NCBI GenBank assembly: GCA_944375745.1 | Contig: CALWAV010000138.1 | Span: 1-55,592, forward strand | From: an uncultured Merdimonas sp. | GTDB lineage: Bacteria; Bacillota; Clostridia; Lachnospirales; Lachnospiraceae | Length of the DNA stretch: 55,592 nucleotides | Reading direction: 5' to 3' | Translations under genes and position numbers: made by a program | Shown: positions 42,658-52,730 of the stretch, one piece after another | How positions within the stretch are numbered: position 1 is the first letter of the stretch | Layout: every line of letters starts with the position of its first letter | Notes under the pieces: model-generated | Told to the model about the DNA's origin: nothing | Databases searched by the model: none | The model's input: the letters and a program-made list of their open reading frames with translations, nothing else

Positions 42658-43566
42658 ATGAATTATGATCCGAAGGCCATGGCTGCCGCAATTATGAAAA
42701 GCTATATTACGGATACACCCTCTCTGGAGGAAATGATTTATGTAAAGGGAAAGACGGCTATTGTGACAGGAGGGACCTCCGGCCTGGGCTTCTGTACCGC
42801 CCAGCGGCTTCTGCAGGGCGGAGCAAAGGTGGTGATTTCCGGATCCACGGAAGAAAAGGGCCGGGCTGCGGAAGCGCTTTTGAAGGAAGCGGGATTTCAG
42901 AATGTGGCTTTCTGCAGAGCGGATCTGCGCAGTGAGGCGGAAGTGGAGGCTATGGTAAAATTCACAGCAGATACCTATGGCTCAGTGGATATCCTGGTTA
43001 CATCCGGGGGCTCCTGGAGCTTTGCCCATATCTATGATCTGCCGGAGGAGGAATTTATGAAGACCCTGGATATCAACCTGACAGGCGCATACCGCTGCGC
43101 AAAGCATGTCAGCAGATATATGGTGGACCATAAGATTCAGGGAAAAATTGTGCTGGTTTCTTCCAATGTGGCCTATCAGCCTCAGCCTGTCTTCGGCGGC
43201 TATGCCCATTATGCGGCGTCCAAGGGAGGCGTCATAGCCATGACCATTGAGATTGCCAAGGAGCTGAAGCGTTATGGAATTATGGTGAATTCCGTGGCGC
43301 CGGGCGGCATGAAGACGCCCGGCGGATTGACCAACGGGCCGGTCAGGAGCCTGTCTCCGGAGAAACAGATGGAAATCGGAAAAGAACTGACTGTAGAGAA
43401 GCTGGACAGCGTTCCCACAGCGGATTCAGTGGCTATGGTGATCTATGGAATGTGCACCCGCATGGCGGATGGAGTGACGGGAGAGTGCATCGTGGCAGAC
43501 AGCGGAATGATGCGGAATATCATCTCCTATCAGCCTGCGATTGAGCAGTATCCGCCGGCTGAATAG
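42658..43566 (+). CDS. Short-chain dehydrogenase/reductase (SDR)
   Basis: A 302-residue classical SDR. The cofactor motif TGGTSGLG is at residues 37-44, followed by the catalytic set (Ser in LVSSNVAYQ, then HYAASKGG as YxxxK) and SVAPGGMKTPGG. A 30-residue N-terminal extension (NYDPKAMAAAIMKSYITDT...) precedes the Rossmann fold and is unusual for SDRs. The start at 42658 follows AGAGGAGG. It is the last gene of the operon before a strong terminator, 37 bp after the GcvT-like gene. Substrate unknown; it probably oxidises or reduces a substrate or product of the GcvT-like step. Confidence 0.88.
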   Translation: MNYDPKAMAAAIMKSYITDTPSLEEMIYVKGKTAIVTGGTSGLGFCTAQRLLQGGAKVVISGSTEEKGRAAEALLKEAGFQNVAFCRADLRSEAEVEAMVKFTADTYGSVDILVTSGGSWSFAHIYDLPEEEFMKTLDINLTGAYRCAKHVSRYMVDHKIQGKIVLVSSNVAYQPQPVFGGYAHYAASKGGVIAMTIEIAKELKRYGIMVNSVAPGGMKTPGGLTNGPVRSLSPEKQMEIGKELTVEKLDSVPTADSVAMVIYGMCTRMADGVTGECIVADSGMMRNIISYQPAIEQYPPAE

Positions 43567-43587
43567 GCACGGAAAAGGATGAGAAAT

Positions 43588-43634
43588 AAAAGAGCCGGGG
43601 CCGCGGAATGAAATCCGCGGCCCCCGGCTCTTTT
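43588..43634. terminator. Bidirectional terminator between SDR and ktrA
   Basis: AAAAGAGCCGGGGCCGCGGA (43588-43607) pairs with its complement (43614-43634), T-run on the right side and TTTTATTT on the left strand, so it can stop transcripts from both sides. Confidence 0.9.
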
Positions 43635-43678
43635 GAGAAGGAGTTCTCTTGCTGTTTCTGTTCCAGCTTTTTACTTAT

Positions 43679-44347
43679 TTATTCTGCCATATCACGCTCA
43701 AAGCGCTTCACGTTCTCCACCTTGCCGATGACAACCACGATGTCATCTTCCGTGAACCGGTAATCCGGTGACACCTCAATATCTGTGGAACGGCCATGCT
43801 CGATGGCAATGATATTCAGGTTGTATTTCCGGCGGATATTGAAATCCTGGACACTGACACCTACCATCCGGCTGCCTACGGCAACCTGCTGGATTTCCAC
43901 CTGATCATCCAGAAAAATGAAATCCAGGAAATTGTTGTAGGCCAGCTGTTTTCCGAGACGGAGCGCCATATCCCATTCTGGATATACGACCTCTGCACCT
44001 ATTTTTTCCAGCACTGCGCCCTGCTCCTGGCTGGTCGCTTTCGCGATAACATGCGGTACGCCGAGGCTGACCACATTTAGGGTGGTCAGGATACTGGTGT
44101 CGATTCTTTCGCCAATACAGATTACGACGGTATCGCAGTTCTGAATGCCCACTTCCTTCAGCGCTTCCTTGGACAGATTTTCGGTAACAAAAGCATATTC
44201 TGTATACTGGCGCAGATTTTTTACTTTTTCCTCATTGCGGTCTACAACGATTACGTCTTTTCCGGCTTCCGCAAGGCTGATGGCCAGAGCAGTTCCGAAG
44301 CGGCCCAGCCCGATGACTCCAAATAAATTTGCTTTAGGTTTTCTCAT
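43679..44347 (-). CDS. ktrA: KtrA-type potassium channel regulatory subunit (RCK)
   Basis: A 222-residue cytosolic regulator. The RCK_N domain begins with the NAD(H)/ATP-binding motif GVIGLGRFGTALAISLAEAG (about residues 10-29), and an RCK_C domain (about 140-222) follows, which in this family binds ligands such as c-di-AMP. It gates the KtrB channel. It starts 12 bp after the ktrB stop with GATAGGAG, so the two form an operon. No c-di-AMP riboswitch is visible upstream of the pair, where the leader is only about 40 bp. Confidence 0.93.
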   Translation of the reverse strand: MRKPKANLFGVIGLGRFGTALAISLAEAGKDVIVVDRNEEKVKNLRQYTEYAFVTENLSKEALKEVGIQNCDTVVICIGERIDTSILTTLNVVSLGVPHVIAKATSQEQGAVLEKIGAEVVYPEWDMALRLGKQLAYNNFLDFIFLDDQVEIQQVAVGSRMVGVSVQDFNIRRKYNLNIIAIEHGRSTDIEVSPDYRFTEDDIVVVIGKVENVKRFERDMAE

Positions 44348-44359
44348 AATTATTCTCTC

Positions 44360-45667
44360 CTATCCGATGGTAATAGATTCCTCTGTATAGCGCGCCTGCT
44401 GTTCCGGGCGGTTGATCCAGATGGTGATCATGGTCAGCGCTCCCAGACGGCCGATAAACATGATAAGTGTCACGATAAGCTTGCTGGCATCGCAGAGATT
44501 CGGCGTAATGCCGGTGGAAAGACCTACGGTGCCGAAGGCTGAGGTTACTTCAAACAGAAGCTGCATCAGCGAAAGGTCCGGCTCCAGAATGCAGAGCACG
44601 AAAGTGCCGGTACAGACCACGCACAGAGACAGCAGCGTGATCAGGTAAGCCTTGGAAAGCGTTTCCTTTGAGATGCTGCGGCGGAAAGCGCCGAAGTGTC
44701 TCTTTGTGAGAGCGCTTCTCATGGACTGCACCAGAGTGAAGAAGGTGCTGGTCTTGATACCGCCTCCGGTAGATCCCGGGGAGGCTCCGATAAACATCAG
44801 AATGGTCAGGGCAAACAGTCCGGCGTTTGAAAAAGTGCCCAGGGGGTAGGTGGAAAAGCCTGCCGTACGGGCGGATACGCTGTGGAAGAAAGCGCCCAGC
44901 CAGGTTACGTCATCGGTGCATTTCAGAATCAGTGTTCCCGCGATAATCAGAACCACGCTGGTGGTGATGACCACCTTGGAGTGCAGGGCCAGCTTCTTGA
45001 AGCGGAAGCGGTTTCTCAGCACATCCAGGATAACCAGAAAACCGATACCTCCGAAGATAATCAGACCGCAGGTGGTCAGATTCAGCAGTACGTTGTCCCG
45101 GTAAGGGATCAGATTCTGCAGGCCGCCCAGCACGTCAAAGCCGGAATTGTTGAAAGCCGCTATGGAATGGAAAATACTGTTTCCAAGGGCATGAAGCGGC
45201 GGATAATCCTGTACAAATACGATAAAGCTTAAAATAACTCCTGCCAGCTCAAAGCAGAAGGTCATGAGCAGAACAGATTTGACCAGTCCCACGACACCTT
45301 TGAAGCTGTCCACATTCAAGCCTTCCTTGATCAGAAGCCGTCCCTTGAAGCTGAATTTCTTTCCGGCGGCCAGAATCAGGCCTGCGCCCACGGAAGTGAC
45401 TCCCAGGCCGCCCACCTGAATCAGAAGGGCGACCACAGCACGGCCGAAGACGGAGAAGGTGTCGTAGGTATCGATGGCAATCAGTCCGGTCACACAGACT
45501 GCGCTGGTGGATGTGAACAGAGCGTCCACAAAGCTGACATCGACGCCGGGGCGTCTCGCCATGGGTGTGAGCAGCAGAAGAGCTCCAGCCATGATAACCA
45601 GAAAAAAGCCCAGGGTGATCAGACGCCCTGGTGGCTGATTCCTGAAAAATTCAATGATGCGTTTCAT
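44360..45667 (-). CDS. ktrB: KtrB-type potassium uptake membrane subunit
   Basis: A 435-residue TrkH/KtrB-family membrane protein with four pore-like repeats; K+ selectivity loops are visible around STSAVCVTGLIAIDTYD, NSGFDVLGG, SARTAGFSTYPLG and SAFGTVGLSTGITP. It imports K+ (usually with Na+) and works with KtrA. The start at 45667 follows AGAGGAG at good spacing; an in-frame ATG at 45733 upstream overlaps the promoter region and is rejected. Confidence 0.94.
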   Translation of the reverse strand: MKRIIEFFRNQPPGRLITLGFFLVIMAGALLLLTPMARRPGVDVSFVDALFTSTSAVCVTGLIAIDTYDTFSVFGRAVVALLIQVGGLGVTSVGAGLILAAGKKFSFKGRLLIKEGLNVDSFKGVVGLVKSVLLMTFCFELAGVILSFIVFVQDYPPLHALGNSIFHSIAAFNNSGFDVLGGLQNLIPYRDNVLLNLTTCGLIIFGGIGFLVILDVLRNRFRFKKLALHSKVVITTSVVLIIAGTLILKCTDDVTWLGAFFHSVSARTAGFSTYPLGTFSNAGLFALTILMFIGASPGSTGGGIKTSTFFTLVQSMRSALTKRHFGAFRRSISKETLSKAYLITLLSLCVVCTGTFVLCILEPDLSLMQLLFEVTSAFGTVGLSTGITPNLCDASKLIVTLIMFIGRLGALTMITIWINRPEQQARYTEESITIG

Positions 45668-45712
45668 AAGTCCTTTTTCTCCTCTCCCATAAAGGAATAA
45701 AACAACAGTGTC

Positions 45713-45741
45713 ATTATAGTAGGGAAGACACAAAGGGACAA
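45713..45741 (-). promoter_or_regulatory. Promoter of ktrBA
   Basis: Leftward TTGTCC (45741-45736), 17-bp spacer and TATAAT (45718-45713), 46 bp upstream of the ktrB start. Confidence 0.8.
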
Positions 45742-45855
45742 GTCTTTTCTGAAGAATTTAACGAAAACTTAATTTCCTTAAGAATTCCTGCCAGTTTTGT
45801 AAATGATTTCCCCAAAATGAGCCGGCAGACGGTGAAAAAGGCATCCGGTTCTTAC

Positions 45856-45884
45856 TTGCGCCGGTGAAGAAAGCATGATATATT
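45856..45884 (+). promoter_or_regulatory. Promoter of galE
   Basis: Rightward TTGCGC (45856-45861), 17-bp spacer and TATATT (45879-45884), 61 bp upstream of galE. The rest of the 45668-45945 gap holds the ktrBA promoter and no gene. Confidence 0.7.
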
Positions 45885-45945
45885 TATCGGAGGAAGAAAG
45901 ACGGAAAAAACATTTTCTTCCAATCAAGACAGGAGGAAACGCAAG

Positions 45946-46965
45946 ATGGCAATTTTGGTGACAGGCGGTGCGGGCTTTATTGGAAGCCACACCTGTGTAG
46001 AGCTTTTAAATGCGGGCTATGAGGTTGTGGTGGTGGATAATCTGTATAATTCCAGTAAAAAAGCCATAGACCGGGTGGAGCAGATTACAGGAAAGCATGT
46101 GGCCTTTTATGAGGCTGACGTTCTCGACAGGGAGGCTCTGAACGCGGTTTTTGAAAAGGAACAGATTGACTCCGTGATTCACTTCGCGGGTCTTAAGGCC
46201 GTGGGCGAGTCTGTAGCCAAGCCTATTGAGTATTACTATAATAATATTGCGGGAACGCTGGTGCTCTGCGATGTGATGAGAAACCACGGGGTGAAGAACA
46301 TTGTGTTCAGTTCATCGGCCACGGTATACGGAGATCCGGCCTTTGTCCCGATTACGGAGGAATGCCCGAAAGGAAAGTGCACCAATCCTTACGGACAGAC
46401 CAAGAGCATGCTGGAGCAGGTGCTGGAGGACATCTATGTGTCAGACCATGAGTGGAAGGTGATTCTGCTCCGCTATTTCAATCCCATCGGAGCCCATAAG
46501 AGCGGACTGATTGGAGAGGATCCCAAGGGAATCCCGAACAATCTGGTTCCCTATGTGGCGCAGGTAGCCATCGGGAAGCTGGAGTGTGTGGGCGTATTCG
46601 GAAATGACTACGATACTCCGGACGGTACGGGCGTGCGTGACTATATTCATGTGGTGGATCTGGCAAAGGGCCATGTGGCGGCCATCCGGAAGATGGAAAA
46701 ATCCCAGGGCGGAGTACAGATCTACAATCTGGGAACGGGCAGAGGCTACAGCGTGCTGGATGTGATCCATGCGTTTGAAAAGGCCTGCGGCAAAAAGATT
46801 CCTTATGTAATCAAGCCCCGCCGCGCGGGGGACATCGCCGCCTGCTATGCGGACTGTTCCAAGGCCAAAAAGGAGCTTGGCTGGGAGGCCCAGTATGGCA
46901 TCGAGGAGATGTGTGAGGATTCCTGGAGATGGCAGACCATGAATCCCAATGGGTATGCGGATTAA
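45946..46965 (+). CDS. galE: UDP-glucose 4-epimerase
   Basis: A 339-residue extended SDR of the Leloir pathway that interconverts UDP-galactose and UDP-glucose. The Rossmann motif [11 protein letters not shown] is at residues 4-14, followed by [11 protein letters not shown], the catalytic Ser region [11 protein letters not shown], the YxxxK motif [12 protein letters not shown] and RYFNPIGAH. Length matches the family. AGGAGG precedes the ATG. No other gal genes are adjacent. The DUF1846 gene follows by 35 bp. Confidence 0.96.
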   Translation: MAILVTGGAGFIGSHTCVELLNAGYEVVVVDNLYNSSKKAIDRVEQITGKHVAFYEADVLDREALNAVFEKEQIDSVIHFAGLKAVGESVAKPIEYYYNNIAGTLVLCDVMRNHGVKNIVFSSSATVYGDPAFVPITEECPKGKCTNPYGQTKSMLEQVLEDIYVSDHEWKVILLRYFNPIGAHKSGLIGEDPKGIPNNLVPYVAQVAIGKLECVGVFGNDYDTPDGTGVRDYIHVVDLAKGHVAAIRKMEKSQGGVQIYNLGTGRGYSVLDVIHAFEKACGKKIPYVIKPRRAGDIAACYADCSKAKKELGWEAQYGIEEMCEDSWRWQTMNPNGYAD

Positions 46966-47000
46966 GTAGATATATGGACGAAAGAGGGAGAAATCAGGGA

Positions 47001-48455
47001 ATGAATAAGGGATTTGATAATGACAAATATCTGAAAATGCAGTCGGAGCATATACGGGAACGGATCAGCCAGTTTGACAATAAACTGTATCTGGAATTTG
47101 GCGGAAAGCTTTACGATGACTATCACGCGTCCCGGGTTCTGCCGGGCTTTGAACCGGACAGCAAGCTTAGGATGCTGATGCAGCTGGCGGACCAGGTGGA
47201 AATCGTGATTGTCATCAGCGCCGAGGATATTGAGAAAAATAAAGTCAGAGGAGATCTGGGTATCACATATGACTCGGATCTGCTGCGTCTGAAGGCTGTG
47301 TTTGAGTCTAAGAATCTGTATGTGGGAAGTGTATGCATCACACATTTCGCGGGCCAGTACAGCGCCCAGATGTTCCAGAGCCGTCTGGAAAAGATGGGAG
47401 TGAAGGTGTACCGCCATTATCTGATCCCGGGATATCCCAATAATATTCCCCTGATTGTCAGTGAGGAAGGCTACGGACATAATGAGTATATTGAGACCAC
47501 AAAGCCGCTGGTAGTGGTGACGGCTCCAGGCCCCGGAAGCGGAAAGATGGCTACCTGTCTTTCCCAGCTCTACCACGAGCACAAGCGGGGGGTCAGGGCA
47601 GGCTATGCAAAATATGAGACCTTTCCCATCTGGAACCTGCCTTTAAGCCATCCGGTAAATCTGGCCTATGAGGCTGCCACGGCAGACTTGAACGATGTGA
47701 ATATGATTGACCCCTATCATCTGGAGGCTTACGGAAAGACCACTGTAAATTATAACCGGGATGTGGAGATTTTCCCGGTGCTGAAGGCTATTTTCATGCA
47801 CATTTACGGCGACTGCCCCTATCAGTCTCCCACGGACATGGGCGTCAATATGGCCGGAAACTGCATTGTGAATGATGAGGTCTGCAGGAGCGCTTCCTGC
47901 CAGGAGATTATCCGCCGGTATTATCATACCCTGGTAAATATAGCCCGGGGAAAGGCCACAGAGGAGGAGGCTTACAAGATCGAGCTCCTGATGAACAAGG
48001 CAGGAGTTACCACTAAAGACAGAAAGGTTGTGGAAGCGGCTCTGAATCGGGCGAAGGAAACCGGGCATACGGCGGCGGCCATGGAGCTTCCGGACGGCCG
48101 TCTGATTACCGGAAAGACCAGCGATCTGATGGGGGCCTGTTCCGCGCTGCTGATCAAGGCTTTGAAGGAGCTGGCGGGAATCGATAAGGATGTACTGCTG
48201 ATTACCCCCAATGTGATTATGCCTATCCAGAAGCTGAAGGTAAATTATCTTGGCAGCAGAAACCCGCGTCTTCATATGGAAGAAGTGCTGATAGCCCTTT
48301 CCGCAAGCTCTGAGAGCAACGAGCTGGCAGATTTGGCCCTGAAGCAGCTTCCCCGCCTGCGGGGAAGCCAGGTGCATACCTCCAGGATGCTGAGCGACAC
48401 GGATGAGAAGACCTTCCAGAAGCTGGGCGTGATGCTGACCTCAGAGCCCAGATAG
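47001..48455 (+). CDS. DUF1846 domain-containing protein
   Basis: A 484-residue soluble protein of the DUF1846 family, common in Firmicutes (length about 490-500). The start MNKGFDNDKYLKMQSEHI and the segments LYLEFGGKLYDDYHASRVLPGF, APGPGSGKMATCLSQLYHE and SPTDMGVNMAGNCI are typical. The GPGSGK stretch looks like a nucleotide-binding loop. Function is unknown. The start at 47001 follows AGAGGGAG; in-frame upstream ATGs, including one at 46974, lie before this site and lack their own. Co-oriented with galE, 35 bp apart. Confidence 0.9.
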   Translation: MNKGFDNDKYLKMQSEHIRERISQFDNKLYLEFGGKLYDDYHASRVLPGFEPDSKLRMLMQLADQVEIVIVISAEDIEKNKVRGDLGITYDSDLLRLKAVFESKNLYVGSVCITHFAGQYSAQMFQSRLEKMGVKVYRHYLIPGYPNNIPLIVSEEGYGHNEYIETTKPLVVVTAPGPGSGKMATCLSQLYHEHKRGVRAGYAKYETFPIWNLPLSHPVNLAYEAATADLNDVNMIDPYHLEAYGKTTVNYNRDVEIFPVLKAIFMHIYGDCPYQSPTDMGVNMAGNCIVNDEVCRSASCQEIIRRYYHTLVNIARGKATEEEAYKIELLMNKAGVTTKDRKVVEAALNRAKETGHTAAAMELPDGRLITGKTSDLMGACSALLIKALKELAGIDKDVLLITPNVIMPIQKLKVNYLGSRNPRLHMEEVLIALSASSESNELADLALKQLPRLRGSQVHTSRMLSDTDEKTFQKLGVMLTSEPR

Positions 48456-48518
48456 GAGAAAGGGAATACAGAAACGAACAGGAAACGGAAAAGAAACAGG
48501 ATAAGGAGCCGGATAAGA

Positions 48519-48567
48519 AACCGGGCGGGACATGATTTGCGAAGCGCATATCATGTCCCGCCCGGTT
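48519..48567. terminator. Hairpin between DUF1846 gene and pyrG
   Basis: AACCGGGCGGGACATGA (48519-48535) pairs with TCATGTCCCGCCCGGTT (48551-48567), a perfect 17-bp stem serving two convergent genes. T-tracts are short on both sides. Confidence 0.8.
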
Positions 48568-48596
48568 CTGCCTTTGCCGGCTGGAAAGAAATATTT

Positions 48597-50213
48597 TTAT
48601 TTTTCTCTGTTTTGCTCATGCTCCAGCGCCGCGGCTACAAAACCACGGAACAGTGGATGGGGCCGGTTGGGACGGGATTTGAGCTCCGGATGTCCCTGGG
48701 TAGCCAGGAAGAAGGGATGAGATTTCAGCTCAATCATTTCCACAATGCGTCCGTCAGGCGAAAGGCCGGACAGGGTCATGCCGGCGGCTTTTAAGGCCTC
48801 ACGGTAGTCATTGTTGACCTCATAGCGGTGGCGGTGGCGCTCATGGATGGTTTCCTCTCCGTACAGCTCGTAAGCCTTTGTGGACTTGTCCAGAACACAG
48901 GGATAAGAGCCGAGCCGGAGGGTTCCGCCGATGTCTGTAATGCCGTCCTGTTCGGGCATCAGGTGGATCATGGGATGGGCAGTGTTGGGATCCAGCTCTG
49001 CGCTGTGGGCGTCTTCCCAGCCGATGACATGGCGGGCAAATTCCACAATGGCCATCTGCATGCCCAGACAGAGTCCCAGGAAGGGAACGCCGTGCTCCCG
49101 GGCGTAGCGGACAGCGCTGATTTTTCCTTCTGTTCCCCGGTCTCCGAATCCGCCGGGTACCAGAATGCCGTCCACGTCTCCCAGATATTCTTCTGCGTTT
49201 TCATCATTTACCAGCTCCGAATCCACCCATTTGATATGCACTACGGCGCGGCTGGCGATTCCGCCGTGCTTCAGGGCTTCCACCACGCTGATGTAAGCGT
49301 CATGGAGCTGAATATATTTTCCGACCAGAGCTATGGTCACTTCTGAGGTGGGATGGCGCAGGGCGTCTACCATAGCTGTCCAGTCTGTCAGATCCGGTTC
49401 GGGGCAGGGAAGCTTCAGGCATTCACAGGCTACATGTGCCAGATGTTCCTTCTCCATAGCAAGGGGAGCCTCATAGAGATACTCCACATCCAGGTTCTGG
49501 AGTACATGGGAGCTGGGCACATTGCAGAACAGGGCAATTTTGTCCTTCAGCTGCTGATCCAGAGGGTATTCGCTGCGGCATACGAGAATGTCAGGCCAGA
49601 TGCCCATGCCCTGCAGATCCTTTACCGATGCCTGGGTGGGCTTGGTTTTCAGCTCACCGGACGCCTTGATATAAGGAATCAGCGTAACATGGATCAGGAT
49701 AGCGTTTTCGTGTCCCACATCGTGCTGTAACTGGCGGATGGCCTCCAGGAAAGGCTGGCTTTCGATATCTCCTACAGTGCCGCCCACCTCAATGATGGCG
49801 ATATGCATTCCGTCTTCCGTATAGTTGCGGTAGAAGCGGCTTTTGATTTCGTTGGTGATATGAGGAATCACCTGTACGGTTCCTCCGCCGTAGTCGCCTC
49901 TGCGCTCCTTCTGAAGAACAGACCAGTAGATTTTTCCGGTAGTGACATTGGAATTTTTGGTGAGGGATTCATCGATGAAGCGTTCGTAATGTCCCAGATC
50001 CAGATCGGTCTCGGCTCCGTCGTCCGTCACAAAAACTTCACCGTGCTGCACCGGGTTCATAGTTCCGGGATCGATATTAATATAAGGATCAAATTTCTGC
50101 ATGGTGACTTTGTATCCCCGCGCCTTCAGAAGACGGCCCAGTGAAGCGGCAGTGATTCCTTTTCCGAGGCCGGAGACAACTCCGCCGGTTACAAATACAT
50201 ATTTCACAGGCAT
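48597..50213 (-). CDS. pyrG: CTP synthase
   Basis: A 538-residue glutamine-dependent CTP synthetase (UTP to CTP). The N-terminal synthase domain begins [27 protein letters not shown] with the P-loop-like motif and continues with [21 protein letters not shown]. The C-terminal glutamine amidotransferase domain (about 285-530) has the nucleophile Cys in [11 protein letters not shown] and the matching His/Glu pair near GHPEL. Length matches the family. GAGGAGGG supports the start. A leftward -10 TATAAT lies at 50275-50270; no attenuator like that of Bacillus pyrG is evident. Confidence 0.97.
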   Translation of the reverse strand: MPVKYVFVTGGVVSGLGKGITAASLGRLLKARGYKVTMQKFDPYINIDPGTMNPVQHGEVFVTDDGAETDLDLGHYERFIDESLTKNSNVTTGKIYWSVLQKERRGDYGGGTVQVIPHITNEIKSRFYRNYTEDGMHIAIIEVGGTVGDIESQPFLEAIRQLQHDVGHENAILIHVTLIPYIKASGELKTKPTQASVKDLQGMGIWPDILVCRSEYPLDQQLKDKIALFCNVPSSHVLQNLDVEYLYEAPLAMEKEHLAHVACECLKLPCPEPDLTDWTAMVDALRHPTSEVTIALVGKYIQLHDAYISVVEALKHGGIASRAVVHIKWVDSELVNDENAEEYLGDVDGILVPGGFGDRGTEGKISAVRYAREHGVPFLGLCLGMQMAIVEFARHVIGWEDAHSAELDPNTAHPMIHLMPEQDGITDIGGTLRLGSYPCVLDKSTKAYELYGEETIHERHRHRYEVNNDYREALKAAGMTLSGLSPDGRIVEMIELKSHPFFLATQGHPELKSRPNRPHPLFRGFVAAALEHEQNREK

Positions 50214-50475
50214 ATGGTTCCCTCCTCGCTTAAAATTTAAAAAGAGTCTGATTAAAAAATAACTTCCCTATTATATCGCGTGCTTCCCGAAAAATCCAGC
50301 ATTTCCAGGTGAAAATGTGCCGAAAAATATATGGAAAATTATCAAAATATCATAAAAAATAGGGAAAGAGTATTCCGAATGGCCCGGACGGGCGCGGCCG
50401 GGAGGCGGGAGGCAGAAAATAGCTCTCATGGGGGGCAGAAGGCCGCAGATAACAGAATTTTCACATGTTTCCGTA

Positions 50476-50504
50476 TTGCTTTCTGGAAAAACACACATTA
50501 TAAT
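50476..50504 (+). promoter_or_regulatory. Promoter of ftsH
   Basis: TTGCTT (50476-50481), 17-bp spacer and TATAAT (50499-50504), 69 bp upstream of the ftsH ATG. Apart from this and the pyrG -10, the 50214-50572 gap holds nothing I can support. Confidence 0.82.
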
Positions 50505-50572
50505 AGTGGTGTTATGACCGCTCTGCTTCGGAAAGATTTGCGGCGCGGCTGTGACGCACAAGGAGGAGAAAT

Positions 50573-52612
50573 ATGGAAGAACATAACAATAATTCCGGCC
50601 GCCCTCCCGGCGGCGGAGACAACAATAAAAACCCCAGAAACCGTCAGAGCATTCTGATGTTTCTGATTATTGCCCTGGTGGCGATCCTGTTCTGGAATTT
50701 TATCGGGAACAGTGGATCTTCCAGCGAGGAAATCACTTACAATGAGTTCCTTGATATGCTGGAAAGCGGAAAGGTTGAGAGTGTTGAGATTGGCTCAAGC
50801 CAGCTGGACATTGTTTCTACGGAAAAGGACGCGTTTGGAAGAAGCCTTACTTATTATACAGGCATTGTGCCGGATTATTATCTGCAGGAGCGGCTGGCCG
50901 ACGCTGGCGTGGAGTATGACGCTCCGGTACAGGATTTCCGTATGGTGGTGCTCAATGCCATCGTGAATTTCCTGCTTCCGGTGCTGCTGCTGTGGGCAGT
51001 CTTTGCTCTGATCATGCGCAGAATGGGCGGCGGAAGCGGCATGATGGGCATGAATGTGGGAAAGAGCAAGGCGAAGGTTTATATCGAAAAGGATACCGGC
51101 GTGACCTTCAAGGATGTGGCCGGTGAGGAGGAAGCCAAGGAATCTCTTCAGGAGGTTGTGGATTTCCTTCACAATCCCGGCAAGTACGCGAAGATTGGCG
51201 CCAAGCTGCCCAAGGGCGCCCTTCTTGTGGGCCCTCCCGGTACTGGAAAGACGCTGCTTGCGAAGGCTGTGGCCGGAGAGGCTCATGTGCCTTTCTTTTC
51301 CCTTTCCGGATCTGATTTCGTGGAGATGTTTGTAGGTGTGGGAGCTTCCCGTGTCCGGGATTTGTTCCAGGAGGCGAAGAAGCATTCTCCCTGTATTATC
51401 TTTATCGATGAGATTGACGCCATCGGAAAGAGCCGTGATTCCAGACTTGGCGGAAACGATGAGCGTGAGCAGACTTTGAATCAGCTGCTGGCAGAGATGG
51501 ATGGTTTTGACAGCCATACCGCCTGCCTGGTTCTGGGCGCTACGAACCGTCCTGAGGTGCTGGATCCGGCGCTGCTGCGTCCCGGGCGCTTTGACCGGCG
51601 GATTATCGTAGACCGGCCGGACCTGAAGGGCCGCGTGGATATTCTGAAGGTGCATTCCAAGAATGTAAAAATGGATGAGACTGTGGATCTGGAAGCCATC
51701 GCCCTTGCCACCAGCGGAGCGGTGGGTTCTGACCTGGCCAATATGATCAATGAGGCTGCCATTCTGGCGGTAAAGAACGGTCGTGTGGCCGTATCCCAGA
51801 AGGATCTTTTTGAGGCAGTGGAAGTGGTGCTGGTGGGCAAGGAAAAGAAGGACCGCATCATGAGCAAGGAAGAGAGACGCATTGTCTCCTACCATGAGGT
51901 GGGCCATGCCCTGGTCAGCGCCCTGCAGAAGGATTCCGAGCCGGTGCAGAAGATTACCATAGTTCCCCGTACCATGGGAGCCCTTGGCTATGTGATGCAT
52001 GTGCCTGAGGAAGAAAAGTATCTGAATACGAAAAAAGAGATAGACGCCATGCTGGTAGGCCTTCTGGCAGGCCGGGCGGCGGAGGAAATCGTTTTTGACA
52101 CAGTGACCACAGGCGCCGCCAATGATATCGAAAAGGCGACTCAGATTGCCCGGGCTATGGTGACCCAGTACGGTATGTCCGAAAAATTCGGGCTGATGGG
52201 TCTGGAGGTTCGTGAAAATGAGTACCTGACAGGACGTACGGTCATGAACTGCAGCGATGAGACGGCTGCGGAAGTGGATCAGGAAGTGATGCGGATTCTG
52301 AAGGAATCTTATGCGGAGGCCAAGAGGCTCTTAAGCGAAAACCGCGAGGTCATGGATAAGATTGCGGAATATCTGATTCAGAAAGAAACCATCACAGGCA
52401 AGGAATTCATGAAGATTTTCCGGGAGGTAAAGGGAATTCCCGAGCCGGACGAGAAGAAGCCGGAGGATGCCGCAAAGGAAGGCGGCAGGGTAGAAATGAG
52501 AGCTGCGGAGGCAGAAAAGCCGGAAGAAGCAAAGCCACAAGAAGTAAAACCAGAGCCGGAAGAGGCTCAGACCCCGGAAGCAGAAGAGAATAAGCAAACA
52601 GAAGAAGAGTAA
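50573..52612 (+). CDS. ftsH: ATP-dependent zinc metalloprotease FtsH
   Basis: A 679-residue membrane protease that degrades misfolded and regulatory proteins. Two membrane spans (about 28-48 and 115-137) flank an extracytoplasmic domain. The AAA+ domain has Walker A GPPGTGKT at 220-227 and the second region of homology ([12 protein letters not shown]). The protease zinc site is HEVGH at 441-445 with Asp518 as third ligand; the usual HEAGH has Ala. The C-terminal tail (about 630-679) is rich in Glu and Pro, longer than in many homologues. AAGGAGGAG precedes the ATG. Confidence 0.96.
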   Translation: MEEHNNNSGRPPGGGDNNKNPRNRQSILMFLIIALVAILFWNFIGNSGSSSEEITYNEFLDMLESGKVESVEIGSSQLDIVSTEKDAFGRSLTYYTGIVPDYYLQERLADAGVEYDAPVQDFRMVVLNAIVNFLLPVLLLWAVFALIMRRMGGGSGMMGMNVGKSKAKVYIEKDTGVTFKDVAGEEEAKESLQEVVDFLHNPGKYAKIGAKLPKGALLVGPPGTGKTLLAKAVAGEAHVPFFSLSGSDFVEMFVGVGASRVRDLFQEAKKHSPCIIFIDEIDAIGKSRDSRLGGNDEREQTLNQLLAEMDGFDSHTACLVLGATNRPEVLDPALLRPGRFDRRIIVDRPDLKGRVDILKVHSKNVKMDETVDLEAIALATSGAVGSDLANMINEAAILAVKNGRVAVSQKDLFEAVEVVLVGKEKKDRIMSKEERRIVSYHEVGHALVSALQKDSEPVQKITIVPRTMGALGYVMHVPEEEKYLNTKKEIDAMLVGLLAGRAAEEIVFDTVTTGAANDIEKATQIARAMVTQYGMSEKFGLMGLEVRENEYLTGRTVMNCSDETAAEVDQEVMRILKESYAEAKRLLSENREVMDKIAEYLIQKETITGKEFMKIFREVKGIPEPDEKKPEDAAKEGGRVEMRAAEAEKPEEAKPQEVKPEPEEAQTPEAEENKQTEEE

Positions 52613-52620
52613 GTGTAAAA

Positions 52621-52653
52621 GGAGACCTGTGGAAGATAGTTCCAGAGGTCTCC
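52621..52653 (+). terminator. Hairpin after ftsH
   Basis: GGAGACCT (52621-52628) pairs with AGGTCTCC (52646-52653) with inner TGGAA/TTCCA. No T-run follows, so it may act as an RNA-stabilising hairpin rather than a full terminator. A second small hairpin (52697-52715) lies just before the esterase ribosome site. Confidence 0.55.
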
Positions 52654-52730
52654 CGGCATTTCCGGATAAGGAAGACGGATCTGCCGGCTGGTAAGAGCTG
52701 CGCCGTATGCGCAGCCGGGAGGAGAAGAGA

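Noticed and set aside
45668..45712. c-di-AMP (ydaO) riboswitch before ktrB
   Set aside because: Promoter to start distance is only about 40 bp, too short for that aptamer.
50214..50275. Bacillus-type pyrG attenuation by reiterative G addition
   Set aside because: GGG occurs after the -10 but only 1 bp from it, too close to be the start site, and no leader terminator hairpin is seen.
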